Source: JAXHUK01 sp034189725
GTDB lineage: Bacteria; Chloroflexota; Dehalococcoidia; SZUA-161
DNA length: 9,637 nt
NCBI GenBank assembly: GCA_034189725.1
Contig: JAXHUK010000101.1
Coordinates: forward strand, 1-9,637
Direction of reading: 5' to 3'
Part shown: positions 1-6,641 of the stretch, one piece after another
Position numbering within the stretch: position 1 is the first letter of the stretch
How the letters are laid out: each line of letters starts with the position of its first letter
The notes under the pieces: generated by a model
Database searches by the model: none
What the model saw: only the letters and a program-made list of their open reading frames with translations
Told to the model about the DNA's origin: nothing
Position numbers and translations under genes: made by a program

Positions 1-1139
1 AGTATATTAACTTCAGTTTTCTGCCCGGTCGATTCCTCTGTAAAGTTGCCATCGCCTGTCACATTGAACACCCGGGTTATTGCGGCTGCCTGATCTCGCA
101 GAATGTCTAGTATCTCTTTATCGTTCCATACATAGAATTTTCCTTCAATGCCTTCACTATCAGCATCCTCGGCAGAGTAGAATCCGCCCTCTGTGGAGGT
201 CATATCCCTGAGCACATATTCGAAAATCTCGCGGGCTATTGTTCTATACAACTCGTTACCTGTGGCTTGATAAGCCTCGATATACGCTATCGCCAGCATC
301 GCCTGATCATAGAGCATCTTCTCGAAGTGAGGAACGAGCCAGGTTGCATCTGTCGAATAGCGATGAAAGCCAAATCCAATATGATCGTAGATGCCGCCAC
401 GTCGCATCGCCTGTAGAGTCCTCTCGACCATCGCTAGCGCGAATTCATTATGTGTGCGTTTCCAATAGCGGAGTAAGAACGACAGAGTATGCGCCATGGG
501 GAACTTGGGTGCATCTCCAAAACCTGCGTTCATCGAATCAAAGCGTGCCTTCGTTTGCTCAAAGGCAAGGTTCTGCAAGCCCTCGGCATCAAATTGATCG
601 CTGCTTCTATCAGATAGAGACTGCTGCAGAATGGAGGTTATTTTCCCCGCAGACTCCAGGATTTCCTGACGCCGGGTGCCCCAAAGCTCCTGAATACGTG
701 GTATCAGTTCAATCATACCAAGCATTCCTAAACGCCTCTGTTTAGGTATATACGTAGCAGCAAAGAATGGTTCTTTCTCCGGCGTCATGATGATGGTCAG
801 AGGCCAACCTCCGCTTCCGGTCATCAACTGGCAAACTCCCATGTAGATACTGTCGATATCTGGCCTCTCCTCACGATCGACCTTGATAGAAATAAAAGCC
901 TGATTCATCAATGTGGCGACCTCTGGGTCTTCAAACGATTCATGCGCCATCACGTGGCACCAGTGACAGGTCGAGTACCCGATGGAGAGAAATACAGGTT
1001 TATTCTCCTTTTGCGCCTTCTCGAACGCCTCTGTGCTCCAGGGATACCAATCCACTGGATTTTCCGCATGTTGGAGGAGATAGGGACTTTTTTCCCGTTG
1101 TAACCGGTTATAATGCTTATTCTCTGCTTGTGATTCCAT
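1..1139 (-). CDS. DUF255 / YyaL-type thioredoxin-domain protein, N-terminal part (C-terminus outside window)
   Basis: Reading the minus strand from the ATG at 1137-1139 gives 379 uninterrupted codons that run off the left edge. The N-terminal thioredoxin-like domain (about residues 10-170) opens with an S-P-Y-L-L-Q-H-x-x-N-P-V-D-W block and carries S-T-C-H-W-C-H (56-62, Cys58 and Cys61), then K-V-D-R-E-E-R-P-D-I-D and G-G-W-P-L-T. These are hallmarks of the DUF255 family (YyaL, human SPATA20). The rest enters the alpha/alpha-barrel, glycosidase-like region with W-L-V-P-H-F-E-K-M-L-Y-D-Q. Family members are usually near 650-700 residues, so a little over half is present. A GGGGG stretch at 1146-1150 lies 6 nt before the ATG, and an in-frame stop upstream excludes a longer ATG start. 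It lies 87 nt after ferritin. The biochemical function of the family is not established; a redox role through CxxC is inferred. Confidence 0.93.
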   Translation of the reverse strand, partial: MESQAENKHYNRLQREKSPYLLQHAENPVDWYPWSTEAFEKAQKENKPVFLSIGYSTCHWCHVMAHESFEDPEVATLMNQAFISIKVDREERPDIDSIYMGVCQLMTGSGGWPLTIIMTPEKEPFFAATYIPKQRRLGMLGMIELIPRIQELWGTRRQEILESAGKITSILQQSLSDRSSDQFDAEGLQNLAFEQTKARFDSMNAGFGDAPKFPMAHTLSFLLRYWKRTHNEFALAMVERTLQAMRRGGIYDHIGFGFHRYSTDATWLVPHFEKMLYDQAMLAIAYIEAYQATGNELYRTIAREIFEYVLRDMTSTEGGFYSAEDADSEGIEGKFYVWNDKEILDILRDQAAAITRVFNVTGDGNFTEESTGQKTEVNI

Positions 1140-1226
1140 CTCAGACCCCCAATACAGGTGGGAACAGGTCAGCCATCACGAAATTCTAAAAGGTTATTCC
1201 ATTGTGTTCGTTATGGTCTCTTCAAA

Positions 1227-1745
1227 TCAGGCTTCGGTAGAGGCAGCAGGCGGTACGAAAACCCGTGTAGCCAGTTCTTTATCCACCATAAACAAGGCGC
1301 TGCCCTCTTGCCCCATAAGCCGTAGCTGGGCTAATATGTCGTTGTCATTGCCTTCCTCTTCGATTTGCTCGGTGACGAACCACTGGAGAAAGATATTGGT
1401 TGCATGGTCTTTCTCTGCGATTGCGATGTCGACAAGATCATTGATGCACTTCGTGATGAATTGTTCGTGTGCCAGTGTTTTCTCGAACATATCGAGAGGT
1501 GAATCAAATTCTGCAGGTGGTTGCTCAATCGCCATGAGCTTCACCTTACCGCCCTGGCTATTGATATAGTCGTAGAATTTCATGGCATGAACCATTTCTT
1601 CCTGATACTGAATCCTGAACCAGTTGGCAAATCCCTTCAGCCCTATGTGTGTACAGTGGGCAGACATGGACATGTAGAGATATGCCGAATACCACTCGTT
1701 GTGAAGCTGTTTGTTGAGCTCTGCTACCATTCTATCGCTTAACAT
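1227..1745 (-). CDS. ftnA: Bacterial non-haem ferritin
   Basis: This 172-residue protein matches the length and pattern of prokaryotic 24-mer ferritins, cytosolic cages that oxidise Fe(II) at a diiron centre and store the mineral. The ferroxidase ligands fall at the same numbers as in E. coli FtnA: Glu17, Glu50 and His53 (in Q-E-E-M-V-H), Glu94 (in H-E-Q) and Glu126, Gln127, Glu129, Glu130 (in T-E-Q-I-E-E-E). Helix segments N-E-W-Y-S-A-Y-L-Y and F-L-Q-W-F-V-T-E-Q are also typical. It is a ferritin and not a bacterioferritin: no haem-ligand Met at the expected position was seen and the Glu127-type Gln is ferritin-like. A GGAG-type ribosome-binding site (1752-1757) lies 6 nt before the ATG. It follows the selenocysteine-candidate rhodanese by 78 nt, with no clear terminator between, so cotranscription is possible. 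Confidence 0.96.
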   Translation of the reverse strand: MLSDRMVAELNKQLHNEWYSAYLYMSMSAHCTHIGLKGFANWFRIQYQEEMVHAMKFYDYINSQGGKVKLMAIEQPPAEFDSPLDMFEKTLAHEQFITKCINDLVDIAIAEKDHATNIFLQWFVTEQIEEEGNDNDILAQLRLMGQEGSALFMVDKELATRVFVPPAASTEA

Positions 1746-1823
1746 TTTATTCTCCTTTTTATTTCATTGGATTTTTTCCTGGATTACCTGAAAGCGAGAT
1801 TGATCCCTATCGATCCCTGCGAA

Positions 1824-2156
1824 TTATTCAGGTTCTACCGGGTAGTTCGCACGTATCCATGCACCAAGCCCTCCCTTAAGAGGATGAACATCTTTGAAGC
1901 CATGATTTAAAAGTTCCTGCGCCACACGGGTGCTGGATGCTTCTTCGTGTCATGTGCAGTATGTGACGATTGTGCTATCTCGCGGCAACTCGTCTATATA
2001 CTGGTTCACCATCTCTATAGGTACACGAATTGCACCCGGCAGCTTTACATTCGTTTCTCCCCAGGCGATTTTGTTACGTGTGTCAAGGAATACGATGGTA
2101 TCGCCACGATCCATCATCGTCTTGACCTCATCAACGGTGAGTTTAGTTGGCTCCAT
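1824..2156 (-). CDS. Single-domain rhodanese with in-frame UGA, candidate selenoprotein (C-x-U active site)
   Basis: Read through one in-frame TGA, this frame encodes a 110-residue rhodanese-fold protein. It has V-F-L-D-T-R (22-27), a P-G-A-I-R-V-P strand (40-46), active-loop Y-C-T-U-H-E-E-A-S-S (66-75), and the usual C-terminus with H-G-F-K-D-V, L-K-G-G-L-x-A-W and Y-P-V-E-P-E before TAA at 1824-1826. Cys67 is the normal sulfur-carrying rhodanese Cys. Residue 69 is encoded by TGA at 1950-1952, where relatives carry the second Cys of Y-C-x-C-P-x-E. Conservation on both sides argues against a simple early stop. The ATG at 2154-2156 is preferred because GGGAGG (2166-2171) lies 9 nt upstream; an ATG at 2175-2177 would add seven residues. 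It should transfer or reduce sulfane sulfur in the cytosol. It lies 100 nt after the CstB-like gene. Alternatives are a nonsense mutation or base error; TGA ends ferritin, CstB-like and PPOX genes here, so global recoding is unlikely. Confidence 0.72.
1909..1944 (-). promoter_or_regulatory. Candidate bacterial SECIS stem-loop
   Basis: Counting the U of UGA as 1, bases 9-13 (AGAAG) pair with 40-44 (CUUUU, one G-U), 16-18 with 36-38, 20-21 with 33-34, and 23-24 (CC) with 30-31 (GG). Small mismatches lie between these helices, and a five-base loop CGUGU sits at 25-29. The apical loop begins 21 nt after the UGA and has G at its second position. Bacterial SECIS elements are known to lie inside the coding region directly after the UGA, with a G in the first two loop bases and roughly 16-37 nt to the loop. 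I folded this by eye and computed no energy. Confidence 0.5.
1950..1952 (-). other. In-frame TGA, probable selenocysteine codon
   Basis: The codon reads TGA on the minus strand, two codons after the rhodanese active-site Cys codon. A further 41 sense codons with rhodanese similarity follow in the same frame before TAA. A Cys codon (TGC or TGT) differs by one base from TGA, which fits both Sec/Cys exchange and a mutation; the downstream stem-loop favours Sec. Confidence 0.65.
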
Positions 2157-2165
2157 CCCGGTTTG

Positions 2166-2171
2166 CCTCCC
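2166..2171 (-). promoter_or_regulatory. Ribosome-binding site of the rhodanese gene
   Basis: GGGAGG lies 9 nt upstream of the ATG at 2154-2156. It lies inside the coding frame if the earlier ATG at 2175-2177 is used, and that ATG has no comparable site, so the internal ATG is the likelier start. Confidence 0.65.
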
Positions 2172-2256
2172 TTCCATGCTGGAGTAGCTTTGTATACGAA
2201 TCCTTCTCTCAGTCAGGCTCCTTTCTAGCAGTAGCCGCCCTCTGTTTATGAAATAT

Positions 2257-3642
2257 TCAAAAACCTGGCATACTCACATCATATCCAGCATTCACCCACG
2301 CCGACATACCTCCGGACACGTTGTAGAGATGCTGAACGCCGTGCTGCTGCAATATACTACCGGCTATGCTCGAACGGTGAGCGGTACGACACACAAGGGC
2401 GATGGGTTTTGTTCTTTCCAGTTCATGGAGATGCTCTTTGATCTGTCCTGCATGGATGTTAATGGCCCCTGTGATATGTCCCTCTCGATACTCTGAATCA
2501 GTGCGAACGTCAAGAACCAGCACGTCCTGTTTCTCTGTCAGCATGTTCCCCAGCTCATGAACCGAGAGTTGCGGAATATGCGAGATAGGCAAACCTGCCT
2601 CTACCCAGGTTTCCATTCCACCATCTACATATCCCGCTATTTTATCCAGACCAACCCGTAGTAACTGGCGAACAACCTCTTCCCATTGCTCCTCATTTTC
2701 CAGGAGAAGCAGGATCGGCTGATCGTAGGACAGAACCCAGCCCGCCCAGGTAGAAATCATTGTACTGAACCAGATGTTGAACGCACCCACTGCATGGGCA
2801 CCACCAAAGGCCTCAGGTGTGCGAACATCCAACAATGTATATCCCTCTTTAATCAACCTTTGGGCCTGGGCAGGTGAAACTGCCACCTTTTCAGGCAATT
2901 CTTTCAGTACCCTGGGGCCTTTTCGGTTGATCTCACTGACGTGGTGAAAATACTTGGGAGTGGGAGGCATATCTCTCAGTAGTGCGTCTATGAATTCAGT
3001 TTCACTGGTGAACTGAAAAGCGTGGTTAAAATGCTTCTCGTAGCCTAAAGTGGAGTGACGCTTGTTGCTCATACTTCGTCCACAGAGTGATCCTGCGCCA
3101 TGAGCCGGGTAGACTTCAACATAATCGGGTAGTTGCGCGAGCTTGTGCTGCAGACTGTGGTGGAGCTTGGTAGCAAGTTCACCGGTTCTATCGGGGCCAA
3201 AGAGATCAGGCCTTCCGACATCACCGACAAAGAGCGTATCGCCTGTAAATACGAGCCACGGCATGTCACCCCTTGCAATATCCGAGACGATCACTGATAT
3301 ATGCTCCGGTGTGTGTCCCGGAGTCTCGATGATGTCGAATCTCAAATTTCCTACATAGGTCGTATCACCCTCTTGTAACGGAATGTGTTCATAGAGGACA
3401 CCAGCGGCTTTTGGAGCATATATACTCGCTCCCGTTAAACGTGCGAGGTCGAGATGTCCGGAGATGAAATCAGCGTGGAGGTGTGTCTCAATAATATGAG
3501 TGATGCTCACCCCGAGTTTTCGGGCTTCTTTACTGTAGATGTCCACATCTCTGCGAGGATCAATAATAGCACATACGCCGTTGGAACCAATAAGATAGGA
3601 TGAATGAGCTAAACCGCTGACATGAAACTGTTCTAAAAACAT
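2257..3642 (-). CDS. CstB-like persulfide dioxygenase/sulfurtransferase: metallo-beta-lactamase + two rhodanese domains
   Basis: The 461-residue protein has three parts. Residues 1-250 are a metallo-beta-lactamase fold with T-H-L-H-A-D-F (53-59), T-P-G-H-T-P-E-H (His110), F-T-G-D-T-L-F (Asp135) and P-A-H-G-A-G-S-L-C-G (His181). His54, His110 and Asp135 match the mononuclear iron ligands of ETHE1-type persulfide dioxygenases. Residues 255-355 are a rhodanese fold whose active-loop position reads L-L-L-L-E-N-E with no Cys, so it is probably inactive. Residues 358-461 are a second rhodanese with V-C-R-T-A-H-R-S (Cys418). This order matches staphylococcal CstB, which oxidises low-molecular-weight persulfide with O2 and produces thiosulfate. 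No signal peptide is seen, so it should act in the cytosol. GGAG at 3649-3652 overlaps the stop of the upstream rhodanese-ferritin gene, 2 nt away, implying translational coupling. Domain assignment is firm; the exact substrate is inferred. Confidence 0.92.
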   Translation of the reverse strand: MFLEQFHVSGLAHSSYLIGSNGVCAIIDPRRDVDIYSKEARKLGVSITHIIETHLHADFISGHLDLARLTGASIYAPKAAGVLYEHIPLQEGDTTYVGNLRFDIIETPGHTPEHISVIVSDIARGDMPWLVFTGDTLFVGDVGRPDLFGPDRTGELATKLHHSLQHKLAQLPDYVEVYPAHGAGSLCGRSMSNKRHSTLGYEKHFNHAFQFTSETEFIDALLRDMPPTPKYFHHVSEINRKGPRVLKELPEKVAVSPAQAQRLIKEGYTLLDVRTPEAFGGAHAVGAFNIWFSTMISTWAGWVLSYDQPILLLLENEEQWEEVVRQLLRVGLDKIAGYVDGGMETWVEAGLPISHIPQLSVHELGNMLTEKQDVLVLDVRTDSEYREGHITGAINIHAGQIKEHLHELERTKPIALVCRTAHRSSIAGSILQQHGVQHLYNVSGGMSAWVNAGYDVSMPGF

Positions 3643-3644
3643 GT

Positions 3645-4493
3645 TTATCTCCGTTCGATCAAAAGATGGTTCAATTCCTCAGTCAGTTCTTGAATGTGCC
3701 CCTTCTCTCCTGTGGATAGTGTCTGGAATAGTCTGCGTAGCTCATTATCATCTGTGGCAAATGATAATCTCTTATAGAGATCGTATGCCTTGCATTCCAT
3801 CTCAATAGCTGCCTCAATGGCTTCCAGATCATCTCTGAAAACTGAATCGAAACGCAAAAGCGCTTCGTTCACTGTTATCCCAGCTTCGGTATAATCTCTG
3901 TTCACCCTGCGATGGAATTCCTCAGCATCATGGTCAATGCTCGTACTATAATCACTCAGTCGGGAGCGAATCCATCCTATATGCTCTTTTTCCATATCAA
4001 TAAGCCTCGTAATTATCGGTGCTTTGTCGCCCAGTTTCTCATTGATTGTTGTGTAGAAATCAAGGGATCCGTTCTCCAATATGAATGCGAGGAGCAATGC
4101 CTCTTTTGGCTCTACAATGTTGTTGAGCATTTCAAGTCCTTCATCGGGAGAACCGGTGATGGTGTCATAAGGCCAGTTCAATATTCCTCCCTCCATATTA
4201 AATATGAACTCGAAACCTAAACCACAGAGCAGCACGCTGGCTCCGAGACTTCTCCTGCCAGACCGACAGTATGTGATAATTTTCCTGGTTGTATCCAGTT
4301 CACGGTAACGCTGGTCCAATTCTCCCAGTGGCAGCAGTTTAGCTCCGGGTATATGACCTTCTTGATACTCCTCAGGTTGTCGTACGTCGAGAAGTAAATA
4401 ATCGACTTCTTCAGCGGAGTCAAGGATGCTCTTCACTTTGGCTGGAGAGAGCGTTACTACATTGTCCAGAGAGCATGCGATTGAACTGACCAT
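3645..4493 (-). CDS. Rhodanese domain fused to a ferritin-like (rubrerythrin-type) diiron domain
   Basis: The 282-residue protein starts with a rhodanese domain (about 12-112): L-L-L-D-V-R-Q-P-E-E-Y (33-43), G-H-I-P-G-A, and active loop Y-C-R-S-G-R-R-S (75-82, Cys76), ending M-E-G-G-I-L-N-W. After a short linker, residues about 125-280 form four predicted helices with a full diiron ligand pattern: Glu140; Glu168 and His171 in M-E-K-E-H; Glu231 or Glu233; and Glu263 and His266 in G-E-K-G-H. This E/ExxH/E/ExxH spacing is that of rubrerythrin-like ferritin-fold proteins, which often reduce peroxide. There is no rubredoxin-type CxxC module in the chain; a free-standing rubredoxin is encoded at 6642-6800. 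AGAGAGGA-type Shine-Dalgarno bases at 4501-4506 lie 7 nt before the ATG. The gene ends 2 nt before the CstB-like gene, so both probably act on the same sulfur stress. Rhodanese transfer and diiron oxidation in one chain are inferred from motifs. Confidence 0.9.
   Translation of the reverse strand: MVSSIACSLDNVVTLSPAKVKSILDSAEEVDYLLLDVRQPEEYQEGHIPGAKLLPLGELDQRYRELDTTRKIITYCRSGRRSLGASVLLCGLGFEFIFNMEGGILNWPYDTITGSPDEGLEMLNNIVEPKEALLLAFILENGSLDFYTTINEKLGDKAPIITRLIDMEKEHIGWIRSRLSDYSTSIDHDAEEFHRRVNRDYTEAGITVNEALLRFDSVFRDDLEAIEAAIEMECKAYDLYKRLSFATDDNELRRLFQTLSTGEKGHIQELTEELNHLLIERR
3649..3652 (-). promoter_or_regulatory. Ribosome-binding site of the CstB-like gene, at the end of the upstream gene
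   Basis: GGAG lies 6 nt before the ATG at 3640-3642 and directly precedes the TAA (3645-3647) of the upstream gene. A ribosome finishing the first gene covers this site, as expected for translational coupling of the pair. Confidence 0.6.
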
Positions 4494-4615
4494 AAACTAA
4501 TCCTCTCTTTGTAGCGACTGGAACTCCTGTATCCAGTTGATGTTAATCCTGACGTCTGCTAGAAATGGAATGATCGGAATATTCAGGAAACGCGAATCTT
4601 GTGTGTAAAACGCTG

Positions 4616-4644
4616 TAAGAGCAACGGAGATGTGAGCGCTCTTA
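4616..4644 (-). terminator. Possible intrinsic terminator after the cytochrome gene
   Basis: A perfect 7-bp stem TAAGAGC/GCTCTTA encloses a 15-nt loop, 29 nt beyond the cytochrome stop codon. On the minus strand a TTTT run follows about 5 nt after the stem. The stem is short and the T-run small, so termination would be weak; it does separate the cytochrome from the rhodanese-ferritin gene. Confidence 0.35.
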
Positions 4645-4673
4645 ACGTGTGTTCATTGGTTGGATAAACCTGC

Positions 4674-6383
4674 TTAGGTTTCTACGTAGGCTGTCTCGCT
4701 TGCTACAACTATTGGAAGGTTGGGGACAGCGTCATAGTAGCCAATGAAACGAGCAACCTCAGGTGCCTGATGGGTACGCAGGTTCTCCGCCCAGCGATAA
4801 CCAATCGACTGATAGAGTAACTCGACCTCTATGGTGAAAGGCCCCTGGCTTTCGCCCAGATCGACATCATAATGAATCCTATTGCTTCCCCCGACGAAGT
4901 TCTCGTCATTAGAGGCCTGTCCTTTAACCGCAATGTCTTCATTAGTTACATTCTTGTCGAATCCCAGTGGCAGCAATCGGTTATCCTTGATATAGCCTGA
5001 TCCAAAGAGAAGCGTTGTTGTTACTCTACCATCGGTGTCAATCATAATTGACTCGTAGATTTGCACCTGGTCTGGACTCTCGATCGATTGGTGGTGTTCC
5101 TCATAATGGGTCGGATCAACGTCATTGTCGTTGCCAGCAATTGAACCGTCGGGGTTGGGTGCGCCAGATTCGGAAATCAACTGCCCGCTGGAATCATACA
5201 CCGAAAAATGAATCCATGCACGCCGTGACGGGAATCCCGTAGGAAATTTGTGTCCGGTATTGTTAGTGATAACCACGTCGGCCATTAAACGTGAATTTGA
5301 AACGACTGTTTCTTCCAGAGCTATGGTAGCGGTAGTATATTCGAGTTGCTCAGTTACATTCCCAATCTTGTTCTGAAAATGAACTGTTGATGCCGTTGCT
5401 CCCATCTCTTCGCCGAAATAGCTCATGAGGTTGAGTACATAGGCGTTGCCGCCGACAAAAACATGACGTGCGAACGGGTTGCGTAGCTCACCTCCAGTAA
5501 TGGACAGGCGTACTCCACCTGCTGCCTCAGGCATATGGCAATTCTGACAACTGCGGTTGTTTCGATAGTCGCTATTGAGCCACTCGAAGTACGCCATCTG
5601 TTCAGGAAACTCTCCCACTATGTTACCTTGAGCATCGACATACGGTGTGTAGAGCGTGTGGCAAGTAGCACACAGCTCGGACTGGGTAACGTGAATGCTC
5701 TCCACAGGGATAAAACCCGAAGCTCCTTGCATGATGGCAGTTTGCCTTTCATCCACAGGATATATTCCGAAGTTCAGTCGTTCACCTGTAGGGAGATCGG
5801 GATCGATAACAAAGCCGCCGCTGAAGCTGGTGGCTTGCCCGAAACCATCAGCTTCAATCTGATGGCATAATGTGCAGGATACGCCGTCCATTGCCAGGAC
5901 GTGCAAATCATTTTCAGAGCTTAGGAAACCCGTATCCAGGACATTCGTTTCCTGTTCATTCACTATGGCGGTGAAGCGTGCCATCGGCATATGACATGTG
6001 GCACATTTATCCTCAATGACATCTCCGAGTGCAGGATTCGTGAGTACTTCGGCGCGCACAGACGCCTGCCAGTAGGGATCACGAGCAGCATTGGCCATCA
6101 TCGTAGCGCGCCATAATGTGTCAGTGGAAACATCGTTTGCGGACTCATCGATCATGTGAGCGTGGCAGCTCGTACAAGCTCCGGATGTAGAGAACAGGTC
6201 GGCGTTCTCAGACGGCAATGGTAATCCTGTAAACGGCGTAGGTAGTGATGGCACAACGACTGTAGTCGTCGGAGTAGGCGTTGATGTTTCAGGATTCTGA
6301 TCCCCGTCTTCAGCAGCACAACCTGCCGTTGCTGACAGGCTTATCACTGAGAAGAGCACTATTATTATGGGCATTACTCTCAT
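4674..6383 (-). CDS. Pentahaem c-type cytochrome, putative lipoprotein with C-terminal beta domain
   Basis: The 569-residue protein has a hydrophobic N-terminal signal (4-21) ending T-A-G-C. Cys22 is a likely lipidation site, though Thr at -3 is unusual. A Thr/Pro linker (about 31-50) follows, so it is probably anchored outside the cytoplasmic membrane. Five CxxCH haem motifs lie at 70-74 (CTSCH), 127-131 (CATCH), 170-174 (CTLCH), 238-242 (CATCH) and 279-283 (CQNCH). Candidate distal His ligands include His161, His231 and His307. Family-type blocks W-R-A-T-M-M-A-N-A-A-R-D-P-Y-W (91-105) and R-H-V-F-V-G-G-N (306-313) are present. From about 360 the protein looks beta-rich with N-N-T-G-H-K-F-P-T-G-F-P-S-R-R-A-W (374-390), as in several multihaem cytochromes of uncertain role. 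GGAG sites at 6388-6391 and 6393-6396 support the ATG. Electron transfer is near certain; donor and acceptor are unknown. It stands apart from neighbours, flanked by a 17-bp inverted repeat upstream. Confidence 0.92.
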   Translation of the reverse strand: MRVMPIIIVLFSVISLSATAGCAAEDGDQNPETSTPTPTTTVVVPSLPTPFTGLPLPSENADLFSTSGACTSCHAHMIDESANDVSTDTLWRATMMANAARDPYWQASVRAEVLTNPALGDVIEDKCATCHMPMARFTAIVNEQETNVLDTGFLSSENDLHVLAMDGVSCTLCHQIEADGFGQATSFSGGFVIDPDLPTGERLNFGIYPVDERQTAIMQGASGFIPVESIHVTQSELCATCHTLYTPYVDAQGNIVGEFPEQMAYFEWLNSDYRNNRSCQNCHMPEAAGGVRLSITGGELRNPFARHVFVGGNAYVLNLMSYFGEEMGATASTVHFQNKIGNVTEQLEYTTATIALEETVVSNSRLMADVVITNNTGHKFPTGFPSRRAWIHFSVYDSSGQLISESGAPNPDGSIAGNDNDVDPTHYEEHHQSIESPDQVQIYESIMIDTDGRVTTTLLFGSGYIKDNRLLPLGFDKNVTNEDIAVKGQASNDENFVGGSNRIHYDVDLGESQGPFTIEVELLYQSIGYRWAENLRTHQAPEVARFIGYYDAVPNLPIVVASETAYVET

Positions 6384-6404
6384 GTCGCTCCGCTCCGTGG
6401 CTCA

Positions 6405-6454
6405 AACGGTATGCTGTGATATCTGATATAAGGTTGCTATCACAGCATACCGTT
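6405..6454. repeat. 17-bp perfect inverted repeat upstream of the cytochrome gene
   Basis: AACGGTATGCTGTGATA at 6405-6421 is exactly complementary in reverse to 6438-6454, with a 16-nt loop between. It ends 22 nt before the cytochrome ATG and leaves the GGAG ribosome-binding bases outside the stem. No T-run follows on either strand, so it does not look like an intrinsic terminator. It could be a 5' leader hairpin, an operator with unusually long arms, or a small repetitive palindrome. The repeat itself is certain; its role is not known. Confidence 0.85.
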
Positions 6455-6641
6455 CTAAATCACCGACCTATCGATCTCCTAACCTTGGTTTTTACCTGGA
6501 ACTCACTGCATCAGCTCGTAGCGTACGTCAAACGTTCAGTTTACGAATGACTAGTCACGTGCGTTCTTGAACCCGTGAACATCCACTACTGATTTTGAGC
6601 TGTCAACCGGGTAACGAAGAGTGGCAACGCAAAGCGATCGA

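Noticed and set aside
1141..1179. Eleven-codon ORF (ATG at 1177-1175) ending 2 nt before the DUF255 start
   Set aside because: No ribosome-binding site, no attenuator-like hairpins and no amino-acid bias; likely chance.
239..1189. Plus-strand ORFs of 168 and 92 codons
   Set aside because: They lie over the DUF255 gene on the opposite strand and their proteins resemble no family.
1950..2177. 75-residue truncated rhodanese ending at the TGA
   Set aside because: It would stop inside the active-site loop and lack the last third of the fold; the frame continues with conserved sequence, so readthrough is preferred.
4497..4658. Open stretch of about 53 codons on the minus strand, in frame with the rhodanese-ferritin gene and ending at TAG just before its ATG
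   Set aside because: It follows a TGA and has no ATG, GTG or TTG start. The downstream ATG has its own ribosome-binding site, so the stretch looks like chance openness.
6455..6641. Gap between rubredoxin and the inverted repeat, including a small imperfect hairpin at 6555-6578
   Set aside because: No gene or convincing promoter is seen. The hairpin has a minimal loop and no T-run, so I did not call a terminator.
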